Notes: generated from the letters alone by a model not told the origin. A stretch of 64,000 nt of DNA from Desulfobacteraceae bacterium (GCA_020633955.1 JACKCP010000002.1:124001-188000); one strand, 5' to 3'; positions 24,989 to 34,246 are shown, numbered from the stretch's first letter. Translations and numbers: made by a program.

Positions 24989-25531
24989 ATGGATATATTT
25001 AAAATAATAGACAAGTATTACCAGAACAATGAAAAGGCAAAACAGGTGCTTTTGATACACAGCAGGCTTGTTGCAGAAAAAGCACTTAAAATTGCCTCCA
25101 ATTTAAATGATAAAACAGATAAGGATCTGTTGTTTGAGGGCTCGATGCTTCATGACATAGGGATGATTTACACCCATGCTCCAGATATTGGCTGCAATGG
25201 AAATCACCCTTATATATGTCATGGAATTTTAGGAAAAAAAATGCTTGAGGAAGAAGGACTTCCAAAGCATGCACTTATCTGTGAAAGACACACAGGAACA
25301 GGCATTACCAGAGAAGAGATAATGGAAAAAAAACTCCCTCTTCCGTTAAAAGACATGATACCGGTTACTCTTGAAGAACAGATAATCTGCTATGCCGACA
25401 AATTTTTTTCAAAAAATCCAAAAGGCCTTGAAAAAGAGAAATCACCTGAAAAAATTGAAAAAATGCTTTCAGGTTACGGCGGAAATCATCTTGATATATT
25501 CAGACAATGGCATTTAAGATTCAATGTATAA
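24989..25531 (+). CDS. HD-domain phosphohydrolase
   Basis: A 180-residue protein with HD motif near residues 55-56 (GSMLHDIGMIYTHAP) and further His at NHPYICHGILGKK and CERHTGTG, the usual metal ligands of the HD superfamily. A Y/D pair IICYADKFFSKNP follows. It is probably a hydrolase acting on a nucleotide or phosphorylated small molecule; the substrate is unknown. It starts 8 bp after prfB and its end overlaps the thiEL start by 8 bp, so it belongs to the lnt-prfB-HD-thiEL cluster. Confidence 0.85.
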   Translation: MDIFKIIDKYYQNNEKAKQVLLIHSRLVAEKALKIASNLNDKTDKDLLFEGSMLHDIGMIYTHAPDIGCNGNHPYICHGILGKKMLEEEGLPKHALICERHTGTGITREEIMEKKLPLPLKDMIPVTLEEQIICYADKFFSKNPKGLEKEKSPEKIEKMLSGYGGNHLDIFRQWHLRFNV

Positions 25532-27107
25532 AAAAAATTTAAAAAGACATTTAAAATTTTATTTTATTACAGACCACCAGAACACAAATATATCAATGCT
25601 TGAGCAGGTAAAAGAGGCTGTTTTGGGTGGGGCTACAATTGTTCAGTACAGAAATAAGAATTTTTTGCCAGGACATATAGATGAAGTCTATGAAATAAAA
25701 AAATTTTTAAAGCTCAATAAAATTCCATTTATTATAAATGATAATATTCTGCTTGCTAAAGCTGTTGATGCAGACGGAATTCATCTTGGCCAGGATGATT
25801 TTTCTCCTGCAAGTGCAAGAAACATTATTGGGAAAAATAAAATAATCGGCATTTCGGTTTCAGATTTATACGAATTTGAAAACACTGATTTTTCACAATG
25901 CGATTATATTGGACTTGGGCCTGTATTTCCCACCAATACAAAAAAAGATGCAAAAAAAGCCTGCGGGCTGGATTTTGTATCAAAAATCACCTCCAAAACA
26001 ACTCTGCCTGTTGTTGGAATTGGGGGAATAAACATAAAAAACTGCAGTTCAGTTATTGAGGCTGGAGCCTTGGGAATATGTGTTATCAGTGCTTTAACAG
26101 GACAAAATAATATTTTTAAGGCTTCAAAAGAGCTTTCTTCTGCTCTAAAAATCAGCCTGCCTCAAATCAGAGAAAAATGGAAAAATGAATTTGAACTGAT
26201 AAACAAACTTTGCAGATTTGATTCCTTTAATAAAAATTTAAAAATAAGTGCAGGTGATGATGCTGCACTTTTATTTGCCATGAAAAATCCTGTAATCTCA
26301 ACTGACACCCAAAGGGAAGACATTCATTTCAGACTTTCATGGCAGAGCTTTCATGAAATCGGATTCAAGGCTGTATCAGTCTGCCTGAGCGATCTTGCTG
26401 CATCCTATGCAAAACCTGTATCCGTTTTCATAAATCTTGGCCTTCCCGAATATGTTTCAGATGAGGATGTTTTAGAGATTTACAGGGGAATTGATGAAAA
26501 TCTTTCAATATACAACTGCTCAATAGGAGGAGGAAACATTTCTTCTTCGGAAAAACTCAGCATTGACCTCTTTGCAGTTGGTGAAGGAAGTGAAATTTTT
26601 CCAAAAAGATCAGAGGCAAAAGAAGGCGACCTTATATGTTCAACAGGATTTCTCGGGCTTTCAAGGGCAGGACTTGAAATACTTGATAATAATATTGAAG
26701 GCTATGATTTCCTGATAAATGCATTTAAAAGGCCGGCACCAAAATTTTTTCAGTCCGAAATCCTGAAAGAATCCGGAATAAACTGTGTGACAGATATAAG
26801 CGACGGCCTTTACGGAGATTTATCCCATATTGCAAAAGCATCTGAAATAACCGTTGTTATTGACAATTCAAATATTTTAATTCATCCTGAACTTCAAAGA
26901 TATTGTAAAAACCACAATAAAAATCCCATTGAATATATCATTTCGGGTGGAGAAGATTATGAGCTTCTTTTCACATGTTCCATCTCAGAGTTTGAAGAAA
27001 TTAAAAATAAAATCCCGGATGCTTTTATTGCAGGAAAAGCGGTAAGGCAAAGAAAAGATTTAATTATATCTGAAATAACCGGAGAATCCTTTGATCACGG
27101 CAAATAG
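25524..27107 (+). CDS. thiEL: Bifunctional thiamine-phosphate synthase / thiamine-monophosphate kinase (ThiE-ThiL fusion)
   Basis: A 527-residue fusion. Residues 1-205 form a ThiE TIM barrel (VQYRNKNF, INDNILLAKAVDADGIHLGQDD-type active site, YIGLGPVFPT, VVGIGGI), joining HMP-PP and HET-P into thiamine phosphate. Residues 220-520 form ThiL (GDDAALLF, STDTQREDIHF, CLSDLAASYAKP, CVTDISDGLYGDLSH), which phosphorylates thiamine phosphate to the diphosphate cofactor. Both sets of motifs look complete, so the last two steps sit on one chain. No other thi genes or TPP riboswitch are seen nearby. Confidence 0.93.
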   Translation: MYKKNLKRHLKFYFITDHQNTNISMLEQVKEAVLGGATIVQYRNKNFLPGHIDEVYEIKKFLKLNKIPFIINDNILLAKAVDADGIHLGQDDFSPASARNIIGKNKIIGISVSDLYEFENTDFSQCDYIGLGPVFPTNTKKDAKKACGLDFVSKITSKTTLPVVGIGGINIKNCSSVIEAGALGICVISALTGQNNIFKASKELSSALKISLPQIREKWKNEFELINKLCRFDSFNKNLKISAGDDAALLFAMKNPVISTDTQREDIHFRLSWQSFHEIGFKAVSVCLSDLAASYAKPVSVFINLGLPEYVSDEDVLEIYRGIDENLSIYNCSIGGGNISSSEKLSIDLFAVGEGSEIFPKRSEAKEGDLICSTGFLGLSRAGLEILDNNIEGYDFLINAFKRPAPKFFQSEILKESGINCVTDISDGLYGDLSHIAKASEITVVIDNSNILIHPELQRYCKNHNKNPIEYIISGGEDYELLFTCSISEFEEIKNKIPDAFIAGKAVRQRKDLIISEITGESFDHGK

Positions 27108-27187
27108 CCAGGCTCTGCTGAATAAGTCCAAAATTTAAAAATCTTTTTTAAAAAAATTAAAGTCAAATTAAAACCCAAGAGGTCAAT

Positions 27188-28891
27188 ATGAAACTTATTA
27201 TATGGTTCAGAAATATTTCAATAGGAAAAAAACTGGTATTTGGATTTGGTCTTGCGTCTCTTATAATAACTATTATAGGCTCCATTGGTTTCTTTCGTAT
27301 TTCCAGCACAATTGCAAGTGTTGATAAAATGACAAAGACAAACCTGAAGTTTCTTATTGAAGCTGAAGAACTTAAAATTCTTGCCCTCCAGCACAGAAGA
27401 TATGAAAAGGATTTTTTTCTTAATATAGGAGATGGCAAAACCCAGCTTAAATATATTGAAAGATTTGAAAAAGTTTCTGAAAAAACAAAACCTCTTATTG
27501 AAGGTATTATTTCTGATATTGAAAAAACAGGCCACCTTGGTTCCGATGTAAAAGAATCTGCCTCCAAGGCTCTTGAATCATATTTAAAATACAATAAAGG
27601 CTTTATTTCTCTTGCACAAAAACTGATCAGTCAAAAAAATATTTCGCCACAGGAAGCAAATAAGATGATGGAAAGCCTGAAGCAAAATATCTATGATTTT
27701 GAATCCAATGTTGATGTAATTCTTGGCTCTGCAATAAAAGTTATTGGAAAAGACGCTGAAAACATTGCATTTAAGGGAAATAGATCAAGACTTGTAATCG
27801 GAATTTTTCTTATCATGGGCATAATTTCAAGTATTCTGATTGGTATTGCAATTACTGTTTCCATACGAGGCCCAATTATTGAGGCTGTTAACTTTGCCAA
27901 TAATATGTCAAAAGGAGATCTCACCCAGAAAATAAAAATCCGCAGAAAGGATGAAGCCGGAATTCTTATTGAAGCTCTTAATTCAATGTCTGAAAATCTG
28001 AGAGCAATGTTTAAAACAATTGCATCTGATACAAAGATTTTGAACAGCTCATCATCAGAACTTTCTGAGGCCTCCCAGGAAATATCTTCAAGTTCCGCAC
28101 AAACAGCTGAAAAATCTCAAAAAGTTGCCAAAACATCTGTTGAAATGAGTTCAAACATGACAAGTGTTGCAGCTGCCACAGAACAGGCTTCTTCAAATAT
28201 AAGAATAATTGTTACTGCAGCAGAAGAAATGACAGCAACAATCAGTGAAGTATCAAAAAACACCTCGGAAGGTAACAGAACAACCTCTGATGCAGTTGAA
28301 AAAGCACAGGATGTATCGAAAAAAGTCAGAGAACTTAATAATGCAGCCATGGACATAAGCAAGGTTACAGATGCAATCTCAGATATTTCAGATCAGACAA
28401 ATCTTCTGGCACTTAATGCAACAATAGAAGCGGCAAGGGCCGGTGAGGCAGGAAAAGGATTTACTGTTGTTGCCTCTGAAATAAAAACCCTTGCCGAACA
28501 GACTGCAAAGGCAACAAAGGAAATAAATTCCAGAATTTCAGGAGTTCAGAAGACAACAAAAGAATCAACAGAAGCAATTGAATCCATTTTGGAAATTATA
28601 TACAGAATTGACTCAATAGTAACTTCAGTTGCTTCAGCAATTGAACAGCAGTCTGCGGCTGTAAGTGAAGTATCTGGAAATGTTACCCAGGCAGGAGAAG
28701 GGCTTGAGGAAATCAATGAAAATATAAACAGGACATCGGTTATTTCAGAAACAGTTGCTGAAGATATTGATACTGTAAACAATGCAGTGGCAAATATTCA
28801 GTCTGGAAGCCAGAAAGTTATGAACAGTGCAAAGGAACTGAATATCCTGGCAAGTAATTTGGACAAGATGGTTAAAAAATTCAAAATTTAA
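27188..28891 (+). CDS. Methyl-accepting chemotaxis protein
   Basis: 567 residues. Membrane helix 1 is at about 14-36, a periplasmic helical sensor of HBM type spans about 40-195 (ALQHRRYEKDFFLNIGDGK), helix 2 is at about 200-222, a HAMP domain follows, and the signalling domain (300-560) has the conserved hairpin tip DQTNLLALNATIEAARAGEA. It senses a periplasmic ligand and controls CheA. The HBM fold in known receptors binds organic acids; the ligand here is not known. Ribosome site GAGG. No che genes nearby. Confidence 0.94.
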   Translation: MKLIIWFRNISIGKKLVFGFGLASLIITIIGSIGFFRISSTIASVDKMTKTNLKFLIEAEELKILALQHRRYEKDFFLNIGDGKTQLKYIERFEKVSEKTKPLIEGIISDIEKTGHLGSDVKESASKALESYLKYNKGFISLAQKLISQKNISPQEANKMMESLKQNIYDFESNVDVILGSAIKVIGKDAENIAFKGNRSRLVIGIFLIMGIISSILIGIAITVSIRGPIIEAVNFANNMSKGDLTQKIKIRRKDEAGILIEALNSMSENLRAMFKTIASDTKILNSSSSELSEASQEISSSSAQTAEKSQKVAKTSVEMSSNMTSVAAATEQASSNIRIIVTAAEEMTATISEVSKNTSEGNRTTSDAVEKAQDVSKKVRELNNAAMDISKVTDAISDISDQTNLLALNATIEAARAGEAGKGFTVVASEIKTLAEQTAKATKEINSRISGVQKTTKESTEAIESILEIIYRIDSIVTSVASAIEQQSAAVSEVSGNVTQAGEGLEEINENINRTSVISETVAEDIDTVNNAVANIQSGSQKVMNSAKELNILASNLDKMVKKFKI

Positions 28892-28933
28892 ATCTCTTGT
28901 AAAAAAAATCGGCCTTTTTAGTTCAGCCTGTGA

Positions 28934-29647
28934 TTATTTTCCATTTTTGAAAATATAACGCTGGGCAACAAAGTGTGCAAACCCTGCAGCCATTTTTTCA
29001 TCAAGAACATCTTTTTTATCAGATATATAAGTGCCGAGTTCAGATGAAGGCATAATCTGAATACCGTTAAATTCATTAATATTTACAGAACAAGATTCAG
29101 TTGATGCAATAACAGGAACCGGCATTAAATCACTCTTGAATCCTTTTTTGAATATAATATTTATCATATTGCACACACGCCATAATTTAGCACACTGCTT
29201 TTCAAGGCTTCCGTCCATGTTTGAAAGAATCTCATTTTCAATGGAGAACTCTCCATTTTCTACTGCCGCAATAACAAATACTCCCTTTGGAGTTATTACA
29301 AGATGATCTATCTGAAAAAATTCCATGATAAGCCATGTAAAAGCAAAGCATCTGTCGTCAAGGGTCTCAAGAACTTTATTTATCTTTTCAGATGACTTTT
29401 TAATTTTTTCAAATTTTGTTTTTGCTGTAAGTTTTATCCAGCCAAGGGGATTTGTCCTGTATGAGATAACAAGAAAAATAATTGTAACAAAACCTGCTAC
29501 TCCAAGAATAAAAAGCCATTCAGTTCTTAAATCATCGGATGTGCCTGCCATGAAAAATCCAAGCAGACATCCTGTCAGAACAAGGATTAAAATCTGCTTT
29601 AAATGATGCAGCACCTCCTGTAAGAGATTCCATTGCTTCAGGTCCAT
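28934..29647 (-). CDS. Membrane-anchored NERD-like domain protein
   Basis: About 237 residues. Two N-terminal membrane helices (about 18-36 and 46-65) precede a cytoplasmic region with HLVITPKGVFVIAAVENGEF, the NERD-like pattern (V-x-x-K/P-x-G-V-F-V-I-x2-x2-G). NERD domains are nuclease-related; here the usual catalytic Lys pair is not evident. The start is uncertain: the frame opens at 29719, and the N-terminal part overlaps the upstream transporter gene in another frame. See the finding on the junction at 29532-29650. Confidence 0.6.
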   Translation of the reverse strand: MDLKQWNLLQEVLHHLKQILILVLTGCLLGFFMAGTSDDLRTEWLFILGVAGFVTIIFLVISYRTNPLGWIKLTAKTKFEKIKKSSEKINKVLETLDDRCFAFTWLIMEFFQIDHLVITPKGVFVIAAVENGEFSIENEILSNMDGSLEKQCAKLWRVCNMINIIFKKGFKSDLMPVPVIASTESCSVNINEFNGIQIMPSSELGTYISDKKDVLDEKMAAGFAHFVAQRYIFKNGK

Positions 29648-30683
29648 GCTTGTATCTTTCGCAGACAACAACCTGCATTGCAGCCCATAAAGGCCCGCAC
29701 ATGGAAATATCAGGCCCAACTACACTCATTATCATGTTTCTAGCACCAAAAATAATGTGGGCTCTGTCAGGGCTGTAGTCAATATCTTCATCCGGTCTGT
29801 ATTTCTGGGCATCTTCAATCAGTGCCTGACTCTGAAGAACATCACCGAAAATGACAATATAAGCACTTAAAACCATTGGAATTGAGGCAATAAAAAGCCT
29901 GAGGGGTGGAACCGGAATATTTCCAAACATTGTAAAATCTCTGAAAAGTCCTGCAAAATCAGGGCGTGTAAAAATATTTGCGTCATATGTAGGCCATGGA
30001 ACTTCTCCAAACATGGGTCCGACAAATATTGCAAGGGCAAGTGCCGGCATCATTCCAAGGTTTGATATGGTGAAAAAAAGCTTATTCTTTTTTCTGAGCG
30101 TTTTAAAATGATCTGAAAAAAGAAGATAAAATGCAAGTCCAACGCAGATTGTTATTGTCCATGGATAGGCATCAAAACTTTTAAGTCCTTCCCCTGGCTT
30201 GAAAATAAGCATTACAGCCGAAAATCCGGCTCCAATAAGAATTGCCGACTGGACAGCATTGGGAATAAGGGAAATAACCTTTTTGGCAAGTCCCGAGACC
30301 CCGATCGTCAGACAGAATGCTCCAAAGAGCAGTTCAAAGGCTATAAGAGCCTGCATTCTTTCAATCCCTGGTGCAAACCCTTCAACATATACTATAAGAA
30401 GGGGAACAGCAGGGGTAACCCATCCGGGAACCACCGGATCTCCAAATGTAACATGGGCAAGATAAAGACTTCCGTTTATAATTACTATCGCCAGAGCAAC
30501 CTCATAGCTCATGCCCAGTTTTGCTGTAAGAACAGGGATAATTCCAAGACATACAGTACACATGAGTATTCCCTGAAGATAATCTGAAATTTCAAAATTA
30601 TAATGGATAAACGGAAGACGCAGTCTCAGTTTGCCCAATGGTATACCAGGCTGTATTTTTCCATATTCTCTTTTACTTTTCAT
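29532..30683 (-). CDS. DUF3360/NCS2-like membrane transporter, C-terminus apparently lost
   Basis: About 383 residues with roughly ten membrane helices. Conserved stretches include TFGDPVVPGWVTPAVPLL, YIVIFGDVLQSQALIEDA and VVGPDISMCGPLWAAMQV, matching my recollection of DUF3360-type putative permeases related to the xanthine/uracil family. Homology ends at GGAASF; the last 23 residues are polar and unlike a membrane helix. Family members normally continue with one or two more helices. It is the fourth gene after abfD on the minus strand, about 210 bp past abfT, so it may import the operon's substrate; this is inference. AGGAG precedes the ATG at 30683. Confidence 0.7.
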   Translation of the reverse strand: MKSKREYGKIQPGIPLGKLRLRLPFIHYNFEISDYLQGILMCTVCLGIIPVLTAKLGMSYEVALAIVIINGSLYLAHVTFGDPVVPGWVTPAVPLLIVYVEGFAPGIERMQALIAFELLFGAFCLTIGVSGLAKKVISLIPNAVQSAILIGAGFSAVMLIFKPGEGLKSFDAYPWTITICVGLAFYLLFSDHFKTLRKKNKLFFTISNLGMMPALALAIFVGPMFGEVPWPTYDANIFTRPDFAGLFRDFTMFGNIPVPPLRLFIASIPMVLSAYIVIFGDVLQSQALIEDAQKYRPDEDIDYSPDRAHIIFGARNMIMSVVGPDISMCGPLWAAMQVVVCERYKHGPEAMESLTGGAASFKADFNPCSDRMSAWIFHGRHIR

Positions 30684-30894
30684 AACAAACTTTCTCCTCA
30701 ATGGAAGACTGATTTGAGACTTAAAACAAATCAGCAGTTAAACCGTTTGGAGTGTGTTTTCTGATAGTTAACAAAAACACAACTATAAGTTATAATATAT
30801 ACAAATATATACAAAGGATTTAATCAAATATTTCTGCCTAATTCCTTTCAGGTAGTTATTTAAAGCCCACACCTGAATCTGATTCTAAAAAATT

Positions 30895-32196
30895 TTAACA
30901 GATCTTATAAAATAATTTCCCGAACTCCTCTTCAAGCCCTTCTCTGAAATCAGGATGTGCAACAGAAATAAGCGCCTTTGCCCTTTCTCTTACAGAATGT
31001 CCCCCAAGATGGGCTATTCCAAATTCCGTAACAATATAATCAACATCATTTCTTGAAGTGGTTACTGCCTGTCCCGGCTCAAGTGCAGATACAATTCTTG
31101 ATTTCGTTCCCTTTGCAGCTGTTGAAGGAAGTGCAATAATGCTTCTTCCCCCTTTTGACAGCCTGGCTCCCCTTACAAAATCAACCTGACCGCCAACCCC
31201 GCTGAACTGAACACTGCCAAGGGTATCAGCCGCGACCTGTCCCAGAAGATCAACAGAGATTGCAGAGTTGATTGAAACCATATTGTCGTTTTTGGCTATG
31301 AGAAAAGGGTCATTTGAATAATCCACAGGATACATCTCAATCATGGAGTTGTTATCAAGCCACTTGTAAAAATTTCTTGATCCCATTGCAAAGCAGATTA
31401 CAATTTTTCCGGGATGAAAATTCTTTTTCCTTCCGTTTATGACTCCTTTTTCAACCAGATGCATTACTCCGTCGGAAATCATTTCAGAGTGGATTCCAAG
31501 ATCTTTTTTTTCAGTCAGAAAAGTAAGGGTTGCGTCAGGGATTGCTCCTATCCCAAGCTGAAGACAGTCACCGTCCTTGATGAGCTTTGCAACATTTTCA
31601 CCTATGGCCTTTTCTGTATCGCCTATTTTTGGAGGTGCAAGTTCAATTATCGGAGCGTTGGATTCTACAAAATGATCTATCTGACTTACATGAAGAAATG
31701 AATATCCGCATGTTGAAGGCATTTCGGATGTCACTTCAGCAATTACTTTTTTTGCCTTCAGAGCCGCTTCCATTGTATAATCAACGGAAACTCCAAGACT
31801 AACATAACCAGACTTATCGGGATGAGAAACAGTAATAAGAGCAGCATCTACCGGTAAAACTTCATTCCTGAACAAAAGAGGAATTTCACTGAAATGACAG
31901 GGAGTGTAATCACCCTTTCCTTCAGCAAGAAGCTTTCTTGTTTTTGGCCCTGCAAAAAGAGACCTGTGTCGAAAAATCCCTTCATATTCAGGAAGACAAT
32001 ATATGGATTCACCCATGGAAACCATATGAACAATTTCCACGTCTTTTAAACCATCTGCATTCCTTGTAAGAGCCTCTAGTAAAACTTCGGGAGAACCTGT
32101 TGCATGCCCTGCAACAATTCTGTCTCCTGATTTTATATGGCTGACTGCCTCATCAGCACTTGTAGTTCTTTCCTTATAAATTTTTTTCCAATCCAT
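30895..32196 (-). CDS. abfT: 4-hydroxybutyrate CoA-transferase (AbfT/Cat2-like)
   Basis: A 433-residue family I CoA-transferase of the acetyl-CoA hydrolase/transferase group. It opens DWKKIYKERTTSADEAV and contains GIHSEMISDG, whose Glu is the active-site residue forming the CoA thioester, GVGGQVDFVRGA, and VTEFGIAHLGGHSVRERA. It activates 4-hydroxybutyrate using acetyl-CoA. The operon with 4-hydroxybutyryl-CoA dehydratase makes this substrate likely. The gap to the upstream small CGGC gene is only 4 bp. Confidence 0.9.
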   Translation of the reverse strand: MDWKKIYKERTTSADEAVSHIKSGDRIVAGHATGSPEVLLEALTRNADGLKDVEIVHMVSMGESIYCLPEYEGIFRHRSLFAGPKTRKLLAEGKGDYTPCHFSEIPLLFRNEVLPVDAALITVSHPDKSGYVSLGVSVDYTMEAALKAKKVIAEVTSEMPSTCGYSFLHVSQIDHFVESNAPIIELAPPKIGDTEKAIGENVAKLIKDGDCLQLGIGAIPDATLTFLTEKKDLGIHSEMISDGVMHLVEKGVINGRKKNFHPGKIVICFAMGSRNFYKWLDNNSMIEMYPVDYSNDPFLIAKNDNMVSINSAISVDLLGQVAADTLGSVQFSGVGGQVDFVRGARLSKGGRSIIALPSTAAKGTKSRIVSALEPGQAVTTSRNDVDYIVTEFGIAHLGGHSVRERAKALISVAHPDFREGLEEEFGKLFYKIC

Positions 32197-32200
32197 TTAA

Positions 32201-32467
32201 TCACCGATCCATGCTTTCAATTTTTTTTATAAACTCTTCAGCATGCTCTTTCCTGAAAATTGTAAACAAATCTTCTGCCGGGAGCTGTTCCATATTTACA
32301 CATGCACTTTCACACCCGCACACAACAAGAGTTATCAGAGCCTTCCGGTTTTCATAATGAACAAACTCAATTTTACCATTTAGTCTTTCCTTTATTCCGG
32401 ATACAAGTGCCACCCTGTCAAACCTTGAAGAACAGCCTCCGCAGTATTTCAAGCCTACAAAAAGCAT
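32201..32467 (-). CDS. Small CGGC-motif protein of the 4-hydroxybutyrate operon
   Basis: An 88-residue protein that starts near LKYCGGCSSRFDRVALV and has a second Cys cluster VVCGCESACVN. The C-G-G-C motif followed by an R-[FY]-D-R box suggests a metal or thiol site in a small alpha/beta domain. I do not recognise a named function. It sits 5 bp after abfD and 4 bp before abfT, so it is co-translated with both enzymes and probably serves the same pathway, for example as cluster or electron carrier. Confidence 0.7.
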   Translation of the reverse strand: MLFVGLKYCGGCSSRFDRVALVSGIKERLNGKIEFVHYENRKALITLVVCGCESACVNMEQLPAEDLFTIFRKEHAEEFIKKIESMDR

Positions 32468-32472
32468 TTACC

Positions 32473-33918
32473 CTACTCTTTTATGCCGCAGAGTTTTTTT
32501 GCAACATCCTGCTTTTCCTTGAGATTTACCTGACGGGCAATCATGATTCTCTGAGCCTGTGGAGATCCTGCTCCATGCATTGATTCTGTAAGATATCCAA
32601 CTGCTGCTGTTCCAAGAGTAATGTTTTCTATGAGCCTAAGCATTCTCATTCTGTTTTCAGTTGAAACAGAATTGTCAGCCTTATAGTATTTTTCAATCCA
32701 CTTGCCTATTTCCTCAGATCTGTAATCAGCTTCCGATGGAAGTGTAACCATGAGTCCGCCTGCAATATCCTGTGCAAGCCTTGCTATCTCATATGGAAAT
32801 CTTGTGACATTCTGCTTGCACACATTGGCAAGAAGTGTATTTACAAGATATGTTCCGCTTGGCTCTTTATGACCTTCTGCAGCACATGCAACGGAACCGC
32901 AGAAAAGAGTTTCGTTCAGGTGATTCATTTCAATAATTTTATCCTTTACATGGGACGCCTTGTTTGCACCGTTGTATTCCGCAATTGTCTGTGCAGCTCC
33001 AATAAGAACATCACCCACGCCGGCCTTGCATGCGTAGCTCTGACGGTGATAGGAGGCAAACTGCTCAACAAGCTGTCCTGCAAATTCGTGTTCCCTGAGC
33101 ATGAAGATTCTGTCCTTTGGAACAAAAACCCTGTCAAAGACAACTAGAGCCTCATGTCCTCCGTAATACTGATTCCCCCTGTCAATTGTTCCTGATTCAA
33201 GTTTTCTCAAATCACATGACTGGCGGCCCATTATATATGTTATTCCTTCAGTGTCGCTTGGAACTGCAAAGGAAACTGCATAATCCCTGTCTTCTTCACG
33301 CATTGAAATTGTAGGCATAATTATGATTTCATGTGAGTTTACCGCACCTGTCTGGTGAGCCTTTGCACCTGAAACAATTATTCCGTCTTCAGTTTCTTCC
33401 ACAACATGCATGAACATGTCAGGATCTGGCTGTTTGTGGGGAGGAAGTGATCTGTCCCCTTTGGGGTCGGTCATTGCACCGTCGCATACAAGATCGTTTT
33501 CCTGTACATATTCAAGATATTTAAGAAAATTATTGTAATAGGATGTGCCGTATTTTTCATCGATATTATAGGTTGTAATGGAAAGTGCATTCATTGCATC
33601 CATTCCAACACAGCGCTGAAAACAGCATCCAGTTTTAGAACCGAGAAGTCTTCCCATCTTTGTTTTCTTCACAAGGTCTTCCGTGTTCTGATGAATGTGG
33701 CAGAAACGGTTTATCTTTTTTCCTGTAATGTGTGAAGTTGCAGTCATGAGATCTTCGTATTCAGGCATGTGTGCAAATTCATAGGTAGCTGCAACTGCAT
33801 TCATTGAAGGGCGGATAATTGGATCATCCACAACATTTTCAACCCTTTTACCGAACATGTATACCTTGAGATTTAATTTTCTAAGGCTTTCCTCATATTG
33901 TGCGGCTGTCATTAACAT
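32473..33918 (-). CDS. abfD: 4-hydroxybutyryl-CoA dehydratase / vinylacetyl-CoA delta-isomerase
   Basis: A 481-residue flavo-iron-sulfur enzyme that dehydrates 4-hydroxybutyryl-CoA to crotonyl-CoA. Cluster ligands are visible: C99 and C103 (GCCFQRCVG) and the H291/C297 pair (YHRQSYACKAG); in the Clostridium enzyme as I recall it the last pair is one residue further apart. The FAD-contact stretch AKAHQTGAVNSHEIIIMPT is conserved. ATG 33918 is chosen because AGGAG lies 8 bp upstream and the protein then begins like AbfD. First gene of the operon, with a sigma-54 promoter about 60 bp upstream. Confidence 0.95.
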   Translation of the reverse strand: MLMTAAQYEESLRKLNLKVYMFGKRVENVVDDPIIRPSMNAVAATYEFAHMPEYEDLMTATSHITGKKINRFCHIHQNTEDLVKKTKMGRLLGSKTGCCFQRCVGMDAMNALSITTYNIDEKYGTSYYNNFLKYLEYVQENDLVCDGAMTDPKGDRSLPPHKQPDPDMFMHVVEETEDGIIVSGAKAHQTGAVNSHEIIIMPTISMREEDRDYAVSFAVPSDTEGITYIMGRQSCDLRKLESGTIDRGNQYYGGHEALVVFDRVFVPKDRIFMLREHEFAGQLVEQFASYHRQSYACKAGVGDVLIGAAQTIAEYNGANKASHVKDKIIEMNHLNETLFCGSVACAAEGHKEPSGTYLVNTLLANVCKQNVTRFPYEIARLAQDIAGGLMVTLPSEADYRSEEIGKWIEKYYKADNSVSTENRMRMLRLIENITLGTAAVGYLTESMHGAGSPQAQRIMIARQVNLKEKQDVAKKLCGIKE

Positions 33919-33981
33919 AGTATTCTCTCCTTTATTGTTATTTATACACAAATATATACTTTTCCCTGTCAGGAGCAGTAT

Positions 33982-33999
33982 TAGCAATAAAGGTGCCGC
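33982..33999 (-). promoter_or_regulatory. Sigma-54 (-24/-12) promoter of the abfD operon
   Basis: On the minus strand the site reads GCGGCACCTTTATTGCTA. GG (33997-33996) and GC (33985-33984) are exactly 10 nt apart, and the surrounding bases fit the consensus YTGGCACG-N4-TTGCW. Transcription would start near 33972. The upstream gene encodes a sigma-54 activator. Confidence 0.85.
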
Positions 34000-34150
34000 A
34001 ACAATCAGATTAATATAAAAAAGTTGTTTCTTTAATTTGGAATTAAATTAAAACCCTTTAAATTCAAGCCATTCAAAAATTTATAAAAATTTTATTTTTT
34101 AGAATAACAGAGCAATTCTTTATTAAAGGCAAAAAATATTCAAAAAAATA

Positions 34151-34166
34151 GATGCATAAATGCATC
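34151..34166. promoter_or_regulatory. Candidate activator site 1 (inverted repeat)
   Basis: GATGCAT and ATGCATC flank two bases, about 160 bp upstream of the -24 element, a distance typical for sigma-54 enhancer sites. It shares ATGCAT with site 2 at 34233. Confidence 0.55.
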
Positions 34167-34232
34167 TAGACATAAGGAGAAAAAGAATAAATTTATCTTT
34201 ATTATAAGGATATTAAGAATATTGATGTAATT

Positions 34233-34246
34233 TTGCATCGATGCAA
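34233..34246. promoter_or_regulatory. Candidate activator site 2 (perfect palindrome)
   Basis: TTGCATCGATGCAA is a perfect 14-bp palindrome ending next to the stop of the activator gene, about 240 bp upstream of the -24 element. Confidence 0.5.

Noticed and set aside
25400..25560. TPP riboswitch before the ThiE-ThiL fusion
   Set aside because: The gene overlaps the preceding one and no conserved TPP-aptamer cores are present.
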